DNA of 55,307 bases from Rikenellaceae bacterium (GTDB lineage Bacteria; Bacteroidota; Bacteroidia; Bacteroidales; Rikenellaceae), in the NCBI GenBank assembly GCA_015059805.1, contig SUZO01000013.1:1-55307 (forward strand), written 5' to 3'. Below the pieces are notes generated by a model. That model made no database searches, had not been told where the DNA came from, and worked only from the letters and a program-made list of their open reading frames with translations. The translations under genes and the position numbers were made by a program. Below are positions 26,058 to 34,515 of the stretch, in pieces. Every line of letters starts with the position of its first letter. Positions within the stretch are counted from its first letter, which is position 1.

Positions 26058-27380
26058 ATGAAACTAAAGATTGGGACAAAGTCTCCGATAATATCCTTTA
26101 CCCTGGTGGCGCTTGCTATCAGTCTGATTGTCAATTTCTCCTATATGTTGCTCATGGTTGTCAATCAGTCCTCCGAAATTAGGGGTCGTAAGTCTGGTAG
26201 CCACTATGATAGCCCTGAGGTTGTCGTGGAGGGTACTTTAGGTCTTAGTGTAGATGGCTACGGCTATATTATTGATAGTAAGACAGGTGATAGTATATAT
26301 GTAGACCGCCGTTCTGTTCGCCGTTTAGAGCTTGAATCTGGTGACAAACTTAAGATTGAGGCGAGAAATCAAGATAGATACGAGGGCGCCCACCCTATTA
26401 TGAGCCGCCTGCTTGAGCGCAATGGTCAGCCTTTTGACTACGGCTCGCTATATAATAGTTCCGATCAGTGGGAGGTTATCCTCTATCAGATACTCTTCTA
26501 TACTGTCGTCTCGCTGCTGCTGCTTATGATTATGACCTTTCGCCGTACGGGCGACAACCCTATCTGGACCTCCCTCTTTGCCAGAGCGGTTGTGGCGGTT
26601 ATTGTTACCTCGGTTGCCTATCTGCTCTCTCCGGTGACATTTTACCACACTGGCGAGACTAAGTTAGTATGCCAAATGGATCATATGCTTGACTTTGTGG
26701 TGATGCTTAAGTGTCTGTTTATGCTTGCTGTGGTACTTCTCTATTCGCAGATATATGTACTGATATATCAGCGTCAGCAGATTTTACTTGAGAATGAACA
26801 GCTGCAGAATGAGAATCTGACTACGCGATATAATATGCTTGTTAGTCAGATAAACCCACACTTCTTCTTTAACTCACTCAACTCACTCTCCATGCTTGTG
26901 CGCGAACAAGACTCTAAGCGTGCACTTGAGTATATTGACCAGCTATCGTACACCTTTAGATATATTACCCAAAATGGTAATAATTCGGAGCTTGTCACCT
27001 TGCGCGATGAGATGAGTTTTGCTGAGGCATACTGCTATATGTTCCATATCCGTTATGCAGATAAGATATTCTTTGATATATCTGTTTCGGAGGAGTATTA
27101 TGACTATAAGTTGCCTGCACTCTCACTCCAACCGCTTATCGGTAATGCGGTGAAACACAATGCTATAACAACAAAGAATCCTCTGCATGTATCTATTCGC
27201 ACTGAGAATGGTTGTCTTGTGGTGAGCAACCCTATCAGACCACTACTTGAACCGCAAGTGGGTACTGGTATAGGTTTGCAGAACCTCTGTAGTAGGTATG
27301 AGTTGATGTTGGGTAAAAAGGTTGAGATTGAGAGTAACGGCAATGAGTTTATTGTTCGCCTGCCACTAAAACGAGCGTAG
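26058..27380 (+). CDS. LytS-type membrane sensor histidine kinase
   Basis: The 440-residue protein has a membrane helix at about 15-35, an extracytoplasmic domain (36-137), three more helices (about 140-160, 172-192, 210-235), a coiled segment and a His_kinase domain with the phosphorylated His268 in QINPHFFFNSLNSL. The ATP-binding N box (LIGNAVKHN) and the G box GTGIGL follow. It passes phosphate to the LytTR regulator encoded 3 bases downstream. The extracytoplasmic domain shows no known ligand fold to me. The probable target is the outer membrane protein gene next to it. Confidence 0.92.
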   Translation: MKLKIGTKSPIISFTLVALAISLIVNFSYMLLMVVNQSSEIRGRKSGSHYDSPEVVVEGTLGLSVDGYGYIIDSKTGDSIYVDRRSVRRLELESGDKLKIEARNQDRYEGAHPIMSRLLERNGQPFDYGSLYNSSDQWEVILYQILFYTVVSLLLLMIMTFRRTGDNPIWTSLFARAVVAVIVTSVAYLLSPVTFYHTGETKLVCQMDHMLDFVVMLKCLFMLAVVLLYSQIYVLIYQRQQILLENEQLQNENLTTRYNMLVSQINPHFFFNSLNSLSMLVREQDSKRALEYIDQLSYTFRYITQNGNNSELVTLRDEMSFAEAYCYMFHIRYADKIFFDISVSEEYYDYKLPALSLQPLIGNAVKHNAITTKNPLHVSIRTENGCLVVSNPIRPLLEPQVGTGIGLQNLCSRYELMLGKKVEIESNGNEFIVRLPLKRA

Positions 27381-27383
27381 CCT

Positions 27384-28145
27384 ATGAAGCTGTTGATTAT
27401 TGAGGATGAGACTGCTGCAGCACAGAACTTGCGTAGCATTCTAAAAAGTGTGACTCCAGAGGCGGAGATTGTTGATACTATAGATACTGTGGTGGATAGT
27501 ATTGAGTGGTTTGAGAATAACCCTATGCCGGACCTTGTGTTTATGGATATTCATCTATCGGATGGTGAGTCGTTTAAGATATTTGATAGAGTCAATATCA
27601 CCTGTCCTGTAATCTTTACTACGGCATACGACCAATATGCACTTAAAGCATTTGAAGTCAATAGTATAGACTATCTACTTAAACCAATAAATGAGCAGGT
27701 TGTAAGGCGAGCTGTAGATAAGTGGCGCAACCTAACTGGCACTGCAAAAAGTGAGTATAGTAGCCGTGTTGATACAATGGTTAGGCAGCATGCCTCTTAT
27801 CGCAATAGTTTTTTAGTTCGCTTTAGGGATAAACTTATACCTGTAAGCCCTGAGGATATTGCCTACTGCTATACTTCAGAGGAGAAGGTCTTTGCATTTG
27901 GTTATAACGGCGAGCGCTACCCTATGGAGTACACTCTTGAGGCTCTGCAGGGTATGTTGTCACCAGTAGATTTCTATAGAGCAAATCGTCAATTTATCAT
28001 TGCTCGTGAGGCTGTGGCGGATATTTCCGTATGGTTTGGCAGTCGATTATCTGTCAATTTGAAGCTTGAGACACCAGAGAAGATTATCGTTTCTAAGGCT
28101 CGTGTTCCAGAGTTTAAGCAGTGGCTGATAAATTCAACAAAATAA
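27384..28145 (+). CDS. LytTR-family response regulator
   Basis: A 253-residue regulator with an N-terminal receiver domain (phospho-acceptor Asp55 in LVFMDIHLSD; conserved Lys in YLLKP) and a C-terminal LytTR DNA-binding domain (about 145-250; VRFRDKLIPV, FYRANRQFIIA). LytTR proteins bind two direct repeats about 21-22 bases apart. Exactly such a pair (GGTCAGTTCAC and GGTCGTTTCAC) lies 4-35 bases after its stop codon, upstream of the next gene. Together with the kinase it forms a two-component system. Confidence 0.93.
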   Translation: MKLLIIEDETAAAQNLRSILKSVTPEAEIVDTIDTVVDSIEWFENNPMPDLVFMDIHLSDGESFKIFDRVNITCPVIFTTAYDQYALKAFEVNSIDYLLKPINEQVVRRAVDKWRNLTGTAKSEYSSRVDTMVRQHASYRNSFLVRFRDKLIPVSPEDIAYCYTSEEKVFAFGYNGERYPMEYTLEALQGMLSPVDFYRANRQFIIAREAVADISVWFGSRLSVNLKLETPEKIIVSKARVPEFKQWLINSTK

Positions 28146-28148
28146 ATT

Positions 28149-28180
28149 GGTCAGTTCACCCTCTCATTTGGTCGTTTCAC
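28149..28180 (+). promoter_or_regulatory. Candidate LytTR-regulator binding site (direct repeats)
   Basis: GGTCAGTTCAC (28149-28159) and GGTCGTTTCAC (28170-28180) agree at 9 of 11 positions and are 21 bases apart, two turns of the helix. This is the architecture of known LytTR operators. The pair lies just upstream of the promoter of the outer membrane protein gene. Confidence 0.55.
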
Positions 28181-28198
28181 AGACTTTGAAGTTCTGTG
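28178..28198. promoter_or_regulatory. Inverted repeat upstream of the outer membrane protein gene
   Basis: CACAGA and TCTGTG form an imperfect 21-base palindrome overlapping the second LytTR repeat and lying next to the -33 region. It may be a second operator or chance. Confidence 0.3.
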
Positions 28199-28213
28199 GA
28201 ACGATTATTTTTT

Positions 28214-28221
28214 TACTTTTG
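28214..28221 (+). promoter_or_regulatory. Promoter -7 box of the outer membrane protein gene
   Basis: TACTTTTG matches the -7 element, with the ATG 36 bases further on. No TTTG sits at the ideal distance (the nearest is 25 bases upstream), so the promoter may depend on an activator such as the neighbouring LytTR protein. Confidence 0.5.
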
Positions 28222-28256
28222 CATCCGTAAAATTGTAAAACAGAAAAAACTATATA

Positions 28257-31200
28257 ATGAAACGTCTATTTCTATTTTTTACACTGCTTGCACTCTCTGT
28301 TTCGGTACATGCTCAGTCAAAGGGAAAGGTTACATTTACTCTTGTAGATGAGGTGTCTAAGCAGGCTGTCATTGGAGCTGTTGTAGAGGTCTATCCTACC
28401 GCTACACCTGACAACAAGAGGTATTACACCTCAAACGTGGATGGTACAGTGACATTCCCAGCGTTGAGTTATGGCGATTATACAATGCTTGCAACATGTT
28501 TGGGTTATGCAGATCTTACTAAGACCTTTAAGGTTAAGGCTGCCACTACAGCGTTAGGTAAGATTATGATGAAGGAGAGCACTACCCGCATTGAGACTGT
28601 CGTTAAGGAGGTAAAGTCGCTTCGTGCTTCGCAAAATGGTGATACATTGAGCTATAATGCTGGTGCATTTAAGGTTGCTAATGATGCCGATGTGGAGGGT
28701 CTGCTTAAGAAGATGCCTGGTATCAATATAAACAATGGTACTGTGGAGGCTCAGGGCGAGGAGATTAAGAAGATTTTTGTAGATGGTAAGGAGTTCTTTG
28801 GTGAGGATGTAAATACGGCAATCAAATCTCTTCCTGCAGAGGCTGTTGATCGTATTGAGGTCTTTAATAAGCTCTCTGATCAGGCGGAGTTCTCTGGTAT
28901 GGATGATGGCGAGGGCTATAAGGCTCTCAACATCGTGACAAAGACAAATATGCGTCAGGGACAGTTTGGTAAGATGTATGCTGGCTATGGTTATCAACCT
29001 GAGACAGATGATGTTACATCGCACCATAAATACACAGTTGGAGGAAATGTAAACTTCTTCCAGGGTGATAGTCGTCTCTCTGTGCTTGCCTTGTTTAACA
29101 ATATTAACCAGCAAAACTTCTCTTTTGAGGATATTCTTGGAGTCTCAGGAGGTGGAGGCGGTGGCGGAGGACGTCGCGGCTTTGGTCAGTATATGGTTCG
29201 TCCGCAGAGTGGAGTGGCACTTGTAAACTCTATAGGTCTTAACTACTCTGATAATTGGGGTCGTAAGAATCAGGTTAAATTTCAGGGAAGCTACTTCTTT
29301 AATAATACAAACACTAAGAATCTCTCTGTTAGCGATACTTGGTACGAGGACCCATCTCCAGTTGATACACTTCATAATGAGGGCTATTCAAAGACTTTGA
29401 ATAACAACCACCGACTTAATGCGCGCCTGGATTGGAAAATCTCGCGTAATCAGTCACTTATGTCGCGTACTTCACTCAGTTATCAAGGTAACAATCCAAA
29501 CTCAACAACTGAGGGCTATCAGTATGGTCAGAGTGGTCTGCTATATCAGTATGACCAGACAGATCGTGAGAGTTATGGCTTTAATTTTAGAGAGTTTTTG
29601 CAGTATCGTGTAAAGATTGCCAAGCCAGGTCGTACACTGACTGTTGATGGTAGCTTTAACTATCGTGATAACCATAATCGCCGCAGGTTAATCTCTAATG
29701 AGTCTTCTGGCATAGCATTTGGAACAGAAGATTATAACAATCTATATGATAAGTATATCACTGGCGGAAATTGGCAGGGTTTAGCTACTGAAGCGCTGCT
29801 TTATTCGCCTGTATATCAGATGATTACCTCGCCAACAAGCGAGTATAATATCCGTGGAAACATCACTTATAATGAGCCGCTGGCACAGTACAGTTCGCTC
29901 AGTATACAATACCGACTCTCATACGAGGATGAGCTAAAGGATCAAGAGGCTTTTTATTACGATAAAAACTTTGACCCTAACTCCCAGAAAATCAACCAAC
30001 AAATGACATCTAAGTATGAGAGCGGTTATTGGACACATCGTGTAGGACCAGGTTTCCGTTATTCTAAGAATAGAAATACGATTGTGGCTAATGTCTACTA
30101 TCAGCGCTCAATGCTTGAGGGTAATATTGTGGGTGGTCAGAGTGACAAAATTGACCGTACATTTAATAATTTCCTCTATTTTGGAATGATTAACTACGCC
30201 TTTAACAAGGAGAATAGTATCAGACTCTTCTTGCGCTCAAGTACAAATGCGCCGTCAGTAACTCAGCTCCAGAATATATTTGATGTCTCTACTCCTCAGT
30301 TCCTTAGCGTTGGAAATCAGGATCTTAATCCATCATTTACACACCGTCTGAACTTCCACTATATCCACTCTAATATTGAGAAGGGTCGTACATTTATGTG
30401 GATGTTCTCGGCACAGAATCAGCAGGATTATATCTCATCATCTACGCTCTACTGTCCAAGTGGTTTTGAACTTAGCGAGTGGAAGGGTCTTGAGGTGCCT
30501 AAAAATTCTAAGGGCGAGTACTACTCTCCTCAGCGAATTACCTCTTATGAGAATCTTGATGGTTACTGGTTCTTAAGAACTCATATTAGCTTAGGTTTGC
30601 CACTCTCATTTATGAAGTGTAACCTTAACTTGAGTGCTGGTGTAAACTATAATATCGTTCCTACGGCAATTTATAGTACTAAAGGTGGTGTTATTGAGAA
30701 TATTATCAACCACAACTACACCACTAACTTTGCAAAGAATATAGGCTACGATGCATCTTTGACATTGGGTAGTAATATCTCAGAGAATATTGACTTTACA
30801 TTCTCATGGCGCGGAACATACAATCAGGCATGGAATACTGCAGCTAAGGCTGGTGCAAAGAATGACTACTTTAACCACTCTGCATCAGGAAATCTTAAGT
30901 GGGTGTTCTGGAAGGGCTTTACATTTACAGCGGCATGTTCGTATAATCAGTATATCGGTATTACTCAGGACTATAACGAGCAGTATGTCCTCTGCAACCT
31001 CTATTTGGGTAAAAAACTCTTTAGAAATAATCGCGGCGAGATTCAGATTGGCGTGAACGACGTTGCTAATCAGAATACAGCATTCACACGCGCCACTGGT
31101 TCGGGATATACTCAAAATATGACAAATAGTGTTATTGGTCGCTACTTCAGCATACAGTTTGTCTACAACCTCCGCCATTTTGGTAAGCGAGGCAGCAAGC

Positions 31201-31292
31201 AGATGTCTGATTACGACTACAAGGAGAGCAAGTCCTCTGTAGGTATGGGTGCCAATACGGGCGGTATGCGTATGGGACCGATGAGAAGATAG
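28257..31292 (+). CDS. TonB-receptor-like outer membrane beta-barrel protein
   Basis: The 1011-residue protein has a signal peptide (1-19), a carboxypeptidase-regulatory-like beta-sandwich (about 22-108), a plug-like region (about 120-235, with DVEGLLKKMPGI and AEAVDRIEVF) and a long barrel with many aromatic-ended strands. It fits the OMP_b-brl_3 group. A run of eight Gly followed by GRRGF occurs near residue 300 and the C-terminus is Gly-, Met- and Arg-rich (GGMRMGPMRR). There is no SusD partner, so it is probably not a polysaccharide-utilisation receptor. The preceding two-component pair and operator suggest regulated expression. The substrate is unknown. Confidence 0.85.
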   Translation: MKRLFLFFTLLALSVSVHAQSKGKVTFTLVDEVSKQAVIGAVVEVYPTATPDNKRYYTSNVDGTVTFPALSYGDYTMLATCLGYADLTKTFKVKAATTALGKIMMKESTTRIETVVKEVKSLRASQNGDTLSYNAGAFKVANDADVEGLLKKMPGININNGTVEAQGEEIKKIFVDGKEFFGEDVNTAIKSLPAEAVDRIEVFNKLSDQAEFSGMDDGEGYKALNIVTKTNMRQGQFGKMYAGYGYQPETDDVTSHHKYTVGGNVNFFQGDSRLSVLALFNNINQQNFSFEDILGVSGGGGGGGGRRGFGQYMVRPQSGVALVNSIGLNYSDNWGRKNQVKFQGSYFFNNTNTKNLSVSDTWYEDPSPVDTLHNEGYSKTLNNNHRLNARLDWKISRNQSLMSRTSLSYQGNNPNSTTEGYQYGQSGLLYQYDQTDRESYGFNFREFLQYRVKIAKPGRTLTVDGSFNYRDNHNRRRLISNESSGIAFGTEDYNNLYDKYITGGNWQGLATEALLYSPVYQMITSPTSEYNIRGNITYNEPLAQYSSLSIQYRLSYEDELKDQEAFYYDKNFDPNSQKINQQMTSKYESGYWTHRVGPGFRYSKNRNTIVANVYYQRSMLEGNIVGGQSDKIDRTFNNFLYFGMINYAFNKENSIRLFLRSSTNAPSVTQLQNIFDVSTPQFLSVGNQDLNPSFTHRLNFHYIHSNIEKGRTFMWMFSAQNQQDYISSSTLYCPSGFELSEWKGLEVPKNSKGEYYSPQRITSYENLDGYWFLRTHISLGLPLSFMKCNLNLSAGVNYNIVPTAIYSTKGGVIENIINHNYTTNFAKNIGYDASLTLGSNISENIDFTFSWRGTYNQAWNTAAKAGAKNDYFNHSASGNLKWVFWKGFTFTAACSYNQYIGITQDYNEQYVLCNLYLGKKLFRNNRGEIQIGVNDVANQNTAFTRATGSGYTQNMTNSVIGRYFSIQFVYNLRHFGKRGSKQMSDYDYKESKSSVGMGANTGGMRMGPMRR

Positions 31293-31346
31293 TGTTAAAA
31301 CGTTTTTTTAAGAACTGCATAAGGTTTTTTTATAGTAGTGTGTGGT

Positions 31347-31368
31347 CCTATCATCTTAGGATGGTAGG
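31347..31368. terminator. Hairpin between convergent genes
   Basis: CCTATCATC and GATGGTAGG form a 9-bp stem with a 4-base loop between the outer membrane protein gene and the leftward permease gene. The permease stop codon is in the loop. T runs lie upstream, not after the stem, so it is a weak terminator candidate. Confidence 0.35.
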
Positions 31369-32477
31369 TTGGATGTCCAGGATTTGGTAGTTCGCCTGGG
31401 CATCCGTTTTTTTATTGCTACAATAGCACAGCCACCGTATATAACTACTAAACACCAAAGCCATACAATCTCTGTTGATACCTCGGTAATTGTTGCACCC
31501 ATTGTCTGTACGCGGATAAATGCTGGAACGGCGCTGCTGCTGGGCAATACCTTGCCTATGATGTGTAGCCACTCTGGAAATGCCTCTGTCGGTAGCGATG
31601 CGCCACTGAGCAGGAGTGTCGGTATTGATGTCCATATTATGCTCATTATTGCCGCTTCTGGACGCTTAAATAGCGTTGAGAGGGCAATTGCTAATAGTAT
31701 TGCGGAGAGTATATATGGCACAATCACTGAGATTATTGCAGCAAAAGTTCCATTTGTCGGATAGCCAAAAATATGGTAGTGTAATGTGAGCAGATAGCTC
31801 GCCGTTACGGCATATATAGCTCCATATACGATGCACTTTGCAGTAGCTGTGGTAATAGGTGAAAAATGGCTGTATAGAGCTCTTTTGTACCAAACTCCTC
31901 CAACAACGCCTATGCCCATGAGTAGTGTCTGCTGCAATATTACAAGCAGTATGGCTGGCATTATGAATGTTCCATACCCTAAACTTGCATTGAAGAGCGT
32001 ATGTGACTGGTATATGATTGCTGGATTGGTGTTATAACGTCTATTGATGGTTGAAATAACGCTTACAACACCCTGAAATACTTGTCTGTACATCAGAAAG
32101 TAACTTGCATCACAATATATTGAAACAACAGCCTGTTTCCCTTCTATCAGAGCTTTGCTATAGTTGTTTGGGATATATACAATGCCGAAAATTTCACGAT
32201 TTAACAACAGCTCTTTCGCCTCAACCATATCTGTAGGGTTGTAGCTGAGTTGAAGATATGGCGAGGCGGAGAGCATTGAGATTAACTGTCGTGAATTATG
32301 GCTGTGGCTATTGTCTATAACAGCTATAGGGACCTTGTGAAGTACCTGCTTGGCGTAACCTGCTGAATAGAGGAGTGAGTATATTAGAGGAGCGAGAAAA
32401 ATTATAAGCATCACTCCCCTATTTCTAAATATTATCTTACACTCAACTGCTATAGCTGATAATATGCTCTTTTTCAT
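31356..32477 (-). CDS. ABC-2 type permease, second of pair
   Basis: A 373-residue membrane protein of the ABC-2 export family (YhgE/YbhR-like): one membrane helix near the N-terminus (about 20-40), a periplasmic domain of about 130 residues, and five helices in the C-terminal half. It overlaps the first permease gene by 4 bases. The two permeases probably form a heterodimer that works with the HlyD and TolC proteins encoded upstream. No ATP-binding protein is encoded beside them. The cargo could be drug, lipid or peptide. Confidence 0.85.
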   Translation of the reverse strand: MKKSILSAIAVECKIIFRNRGVMLIIFLAPLIYSLLYSAGYAKQVLHKVPIAVIDNSHSHNSRQLISMLSASPYLQLSYNPTDMVEAKELLLNREIFGIVYIPNNYSKALIEGKQAVVSIYCDASYFLMYRQVFQGVVSVISTINRRYNTNPAIIYQSHTLFNASLGYGTFIMPAILLVILQQTLLMGIGVVGGVWYKRALYSHFSPITTATAKCIVYGAIYAVTASYLLTLHYHIFGYPTNGTFAAIISVIVPYILSAILLAIALSTLFKRPEAAIMSIIWTSIPTLLLSGASLPTEAFPEWLHIIGKVLPSSSAVPAFIRVQTMGATITEVSTEIVWLWCLVVIYGGCAIVAIKKRMPRRTTKSWTSNLPS

Positions 32478-33538
32478 AGTCGTCTATAGATGGTAAATGG
32501 CAGTAGAAGAAAAATTGACATACAGCCCATTTTTAGAAGTGTATCTTCATAGGCAGAGCCTCTTATTGCTTGGTCAATCACTATATCCATATAGTATGTG
32601 AATGGGAAGAGGTAACTTGCAGCTTTGAGAATCGGGAACATCGCCATAGTTGGAAATGTGAGCCCTGAGAATGTAAAGGCAAGCACAGAGTAGCCTCCGC
32701 CGAGTGAGAGAGATAGCTCACGGTTGCGAGTAATGCCGACAAAGAATAGCGCAATGGCTTGATATACAGCTACAAAGAGTAGTGTTGCTAATATCAGTAG
32801 CCATCTGTTTCCATTTAGCGGCACTCCAATAACTACAAAGAGTAATAAGAGCATTACAAGTGCATAAAACCACATTATAAAGGTTGTTGGTAGAACTTTG
32901 CCAAGTAGATAGTCAACGCCCTCTATTCCTCTCTGTGCAACGGCAAATGTTGTGGATAGCATAGTGAAAATCATTATCATCATCGCCATAAAGCACGGAG
33001 CAAGGTAGTATGCATAGTCCAAATATGGGTTAAAGAGGATATGCTTTTCAAAGCGTACAGGCATAATTTTAGCGAGAGGTGTAGCCCTCTGAAGCTCTAT
33101 GCCGGCGCTAAATGTGGTCACAACGCTTTGAATATCCTTCTCTATAAAGCCATTTGTGGAGATATTTGCCCCGCTGTTGTACATCATCACCTCCGTAGGT
33201 CTTGCGCTGAGTATGTCGTGTTCAAATTGTGGAGGAATAACCACTGCAGCGTATGCTTTACCTCGGCGAATGAGGGATATTCCCTCGTTGTAATTGCTCG
33301 TATTGTAAGCAATTTTTACAGAGGCTGTTGCGCTAATCATCTCAATCAATTTTTCGGATAGATTACTCTTGCTCTGGTCAATTACGACAATCGGTAACTC
33401 TCTTATGCCACTTTTCGAGAAGTAGCAGAGGAAGAAGAGTAGAGATATAGCTGGAAAGAGAAAGAGTGTGAGGGTGTAAATCCTACTTTGAAATATTCTT
33501 CTCAGTTCAAGGTTGAATGCTTTGATTATCTGGTGCAT
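32474..33538 (-). CDS. ABC-2 type permease, first of pair
   Basis: A 354-residue permease of the same family as the next gene, with an N-terminal helix (about 18-40), a periplasmic domain and a C-terminal bundle of five to six helices including GGYSVLAFTFSGLTFP. It starts 2 bases after the membrane fusion gene. Such permease pairs normally need an ATPase subunit; none is found in this operon or the rest of the window. Confidence 0.85.
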   Translation of the reverse strand: MHQIIKAFNLELRRIFQSRIYTLTLFLFPAISLLFFLCYFSKSGIRELPIVVIDQSKSNLSEKLIEMISATASVKIAYNTSNYNEGISLIRRGKAYAAVVIPPQFEHDILSARPTEVMMYNSGANISTNGFIEKDIQSVVTTFSAGIELQRATPLAKIMPVRFEKHILFNPYLDYAYYLAPCFMAMMIMIFTMLSTTFAVAQRGIEGVDYLLGKVLPTTFIMWFYALVMLLLLFVVIGVPLNGNRWLLILATLLFVAVYQAIALFFVGITRNRELSLSLGGGYSVLAFTFSGLTFPTMAMFPILKAASYLFPFTYYMDIVIDQAIRGSAYEDTLLKMGCMSIFLLLPFTIYRRL

Positions 33539-33540
33539 GG

Positions 33541-34515
33541 TTATAGTTCTATTATTACACTCATGCCTGGTCGTAAGCCTAAATTATCCTCTTCGGGGCG
33601 CAACTTTACCATAAAGGTGCGGATGTCATAGCTTCCCTCAGCTCGTGTTGCATTCCATACGGCAAAGTCAGCTTGTGGGGATATGTAGCTAACTATCAGA
33701 GGAATATCTTTGTTTATGGCAGGAATGTATGCGTTAAATCTACTGCCGACAGTAAAGTGTGGCATTAAATTCTCCTTGATGTTAAACTCTGCCCAAAGTT
33801 CGTTAAGGTCAAGGAGTGTAATAACGGGAAAGCCTGCGCCAACAACCTCGCCAGCATAGTGGGCAACTGTTGATACTTCACCAGATATTGGCGCAAAGAC
33901 CTCTCCATCGGAGATATAAATCTCAACTTCATCCACTGCACCTTGAGCCATACCCACCTTTGCCGCTGCAGCAGCCTTCTGCTCCTTTGTTGCACCAGCA
34001 AGGGCAAGTGAATATTGAGCGTAAGCGGCGCTCTCTGTCGCCTTCATAGCCTCAAAGTTGGCGGTCGTTTCGTCTAATTGCTGAGCGGTAACCACACCCT
34101 TAGAGTAGAGATTTGCAACTCTCTCGTAACTCTTTTGTGCCAACTCTCTACCTGCAATAGCCCTCTGCCAAAGGCTATGCGCGGCATCTATCTGTTGCTT
34201 TCGTGCCCCTGCAAGAGCCTCATTATCAAGTGCAACAGCGGCATCCTTAGCAGCTAAGGCTTGTGATAGTTTTGTGCGCAACTCCGGCGTGGAGATTGTG
34301 TATAACAGCTCCCCCGCTCTAACACTATCGCCCTCAGATACCTGTAGGCTCTCTATACGCCCTGCGATTTTGGATGCAACTCTGTATTCACGACACTCAA
34401 TAACGCCTTGCAGAAGAGTCTTTTTGTGACTCTTTATTGCAGTCCCGACAAAGAGTATGGCGATTGCGGCTATAGCCAATAGAATTATGAAAATCAAGTA
34501 CTTACCTCTCTTCAT
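33541..34515 (-). CDS. HlyD-type membrane fusion protein
   Basis: The periplasmic adaptor of a tripartite exporter: one membrane helix at the N-terminus (about 5-25), a biotinyl-lipoyl-like half (KIAGRIESLQVSEGDSVRAG), a long helical hairpin rich in Ala, Gln and Glu, and the returning lipoyl half (FAPISGEVSTVAHYAGEVV) with a beta-barrel after it. I start at the ATG at 34515, which overlaps tolC by 14 bases, because the longer frame opens with GTG. It bridges the permeases and the TolC-like channel. Confidence 0.88.
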   Translation of the reverse strand: MKRGKYLIFIILLAIAAIAILFVGTAIKSHKKTLLQGVIECREYRVASKIAGRIESLQVSEGDSVRAGELLYTISTPELRTKLSQALAAKDAAVALDNEALAGARKQQIDAAHSLWQRAIAGRELAQKSYERVANLYSKGVVTAQQLDETTANFEAMKATESAAYAQYSLALAGATKEQKAAAAAKVGMAQGAVDEVEIYISDGEVFAPISGEVSTVAHYAGEVVGAGFPVITLLDLNELWAEFNIKENLMPHFTVGSRFNAYIPAINKDIPLIVSYISPQADFAVWNATRAEGSYDIRTFMVKLRPEEDNLGLRPGMSVIIEL

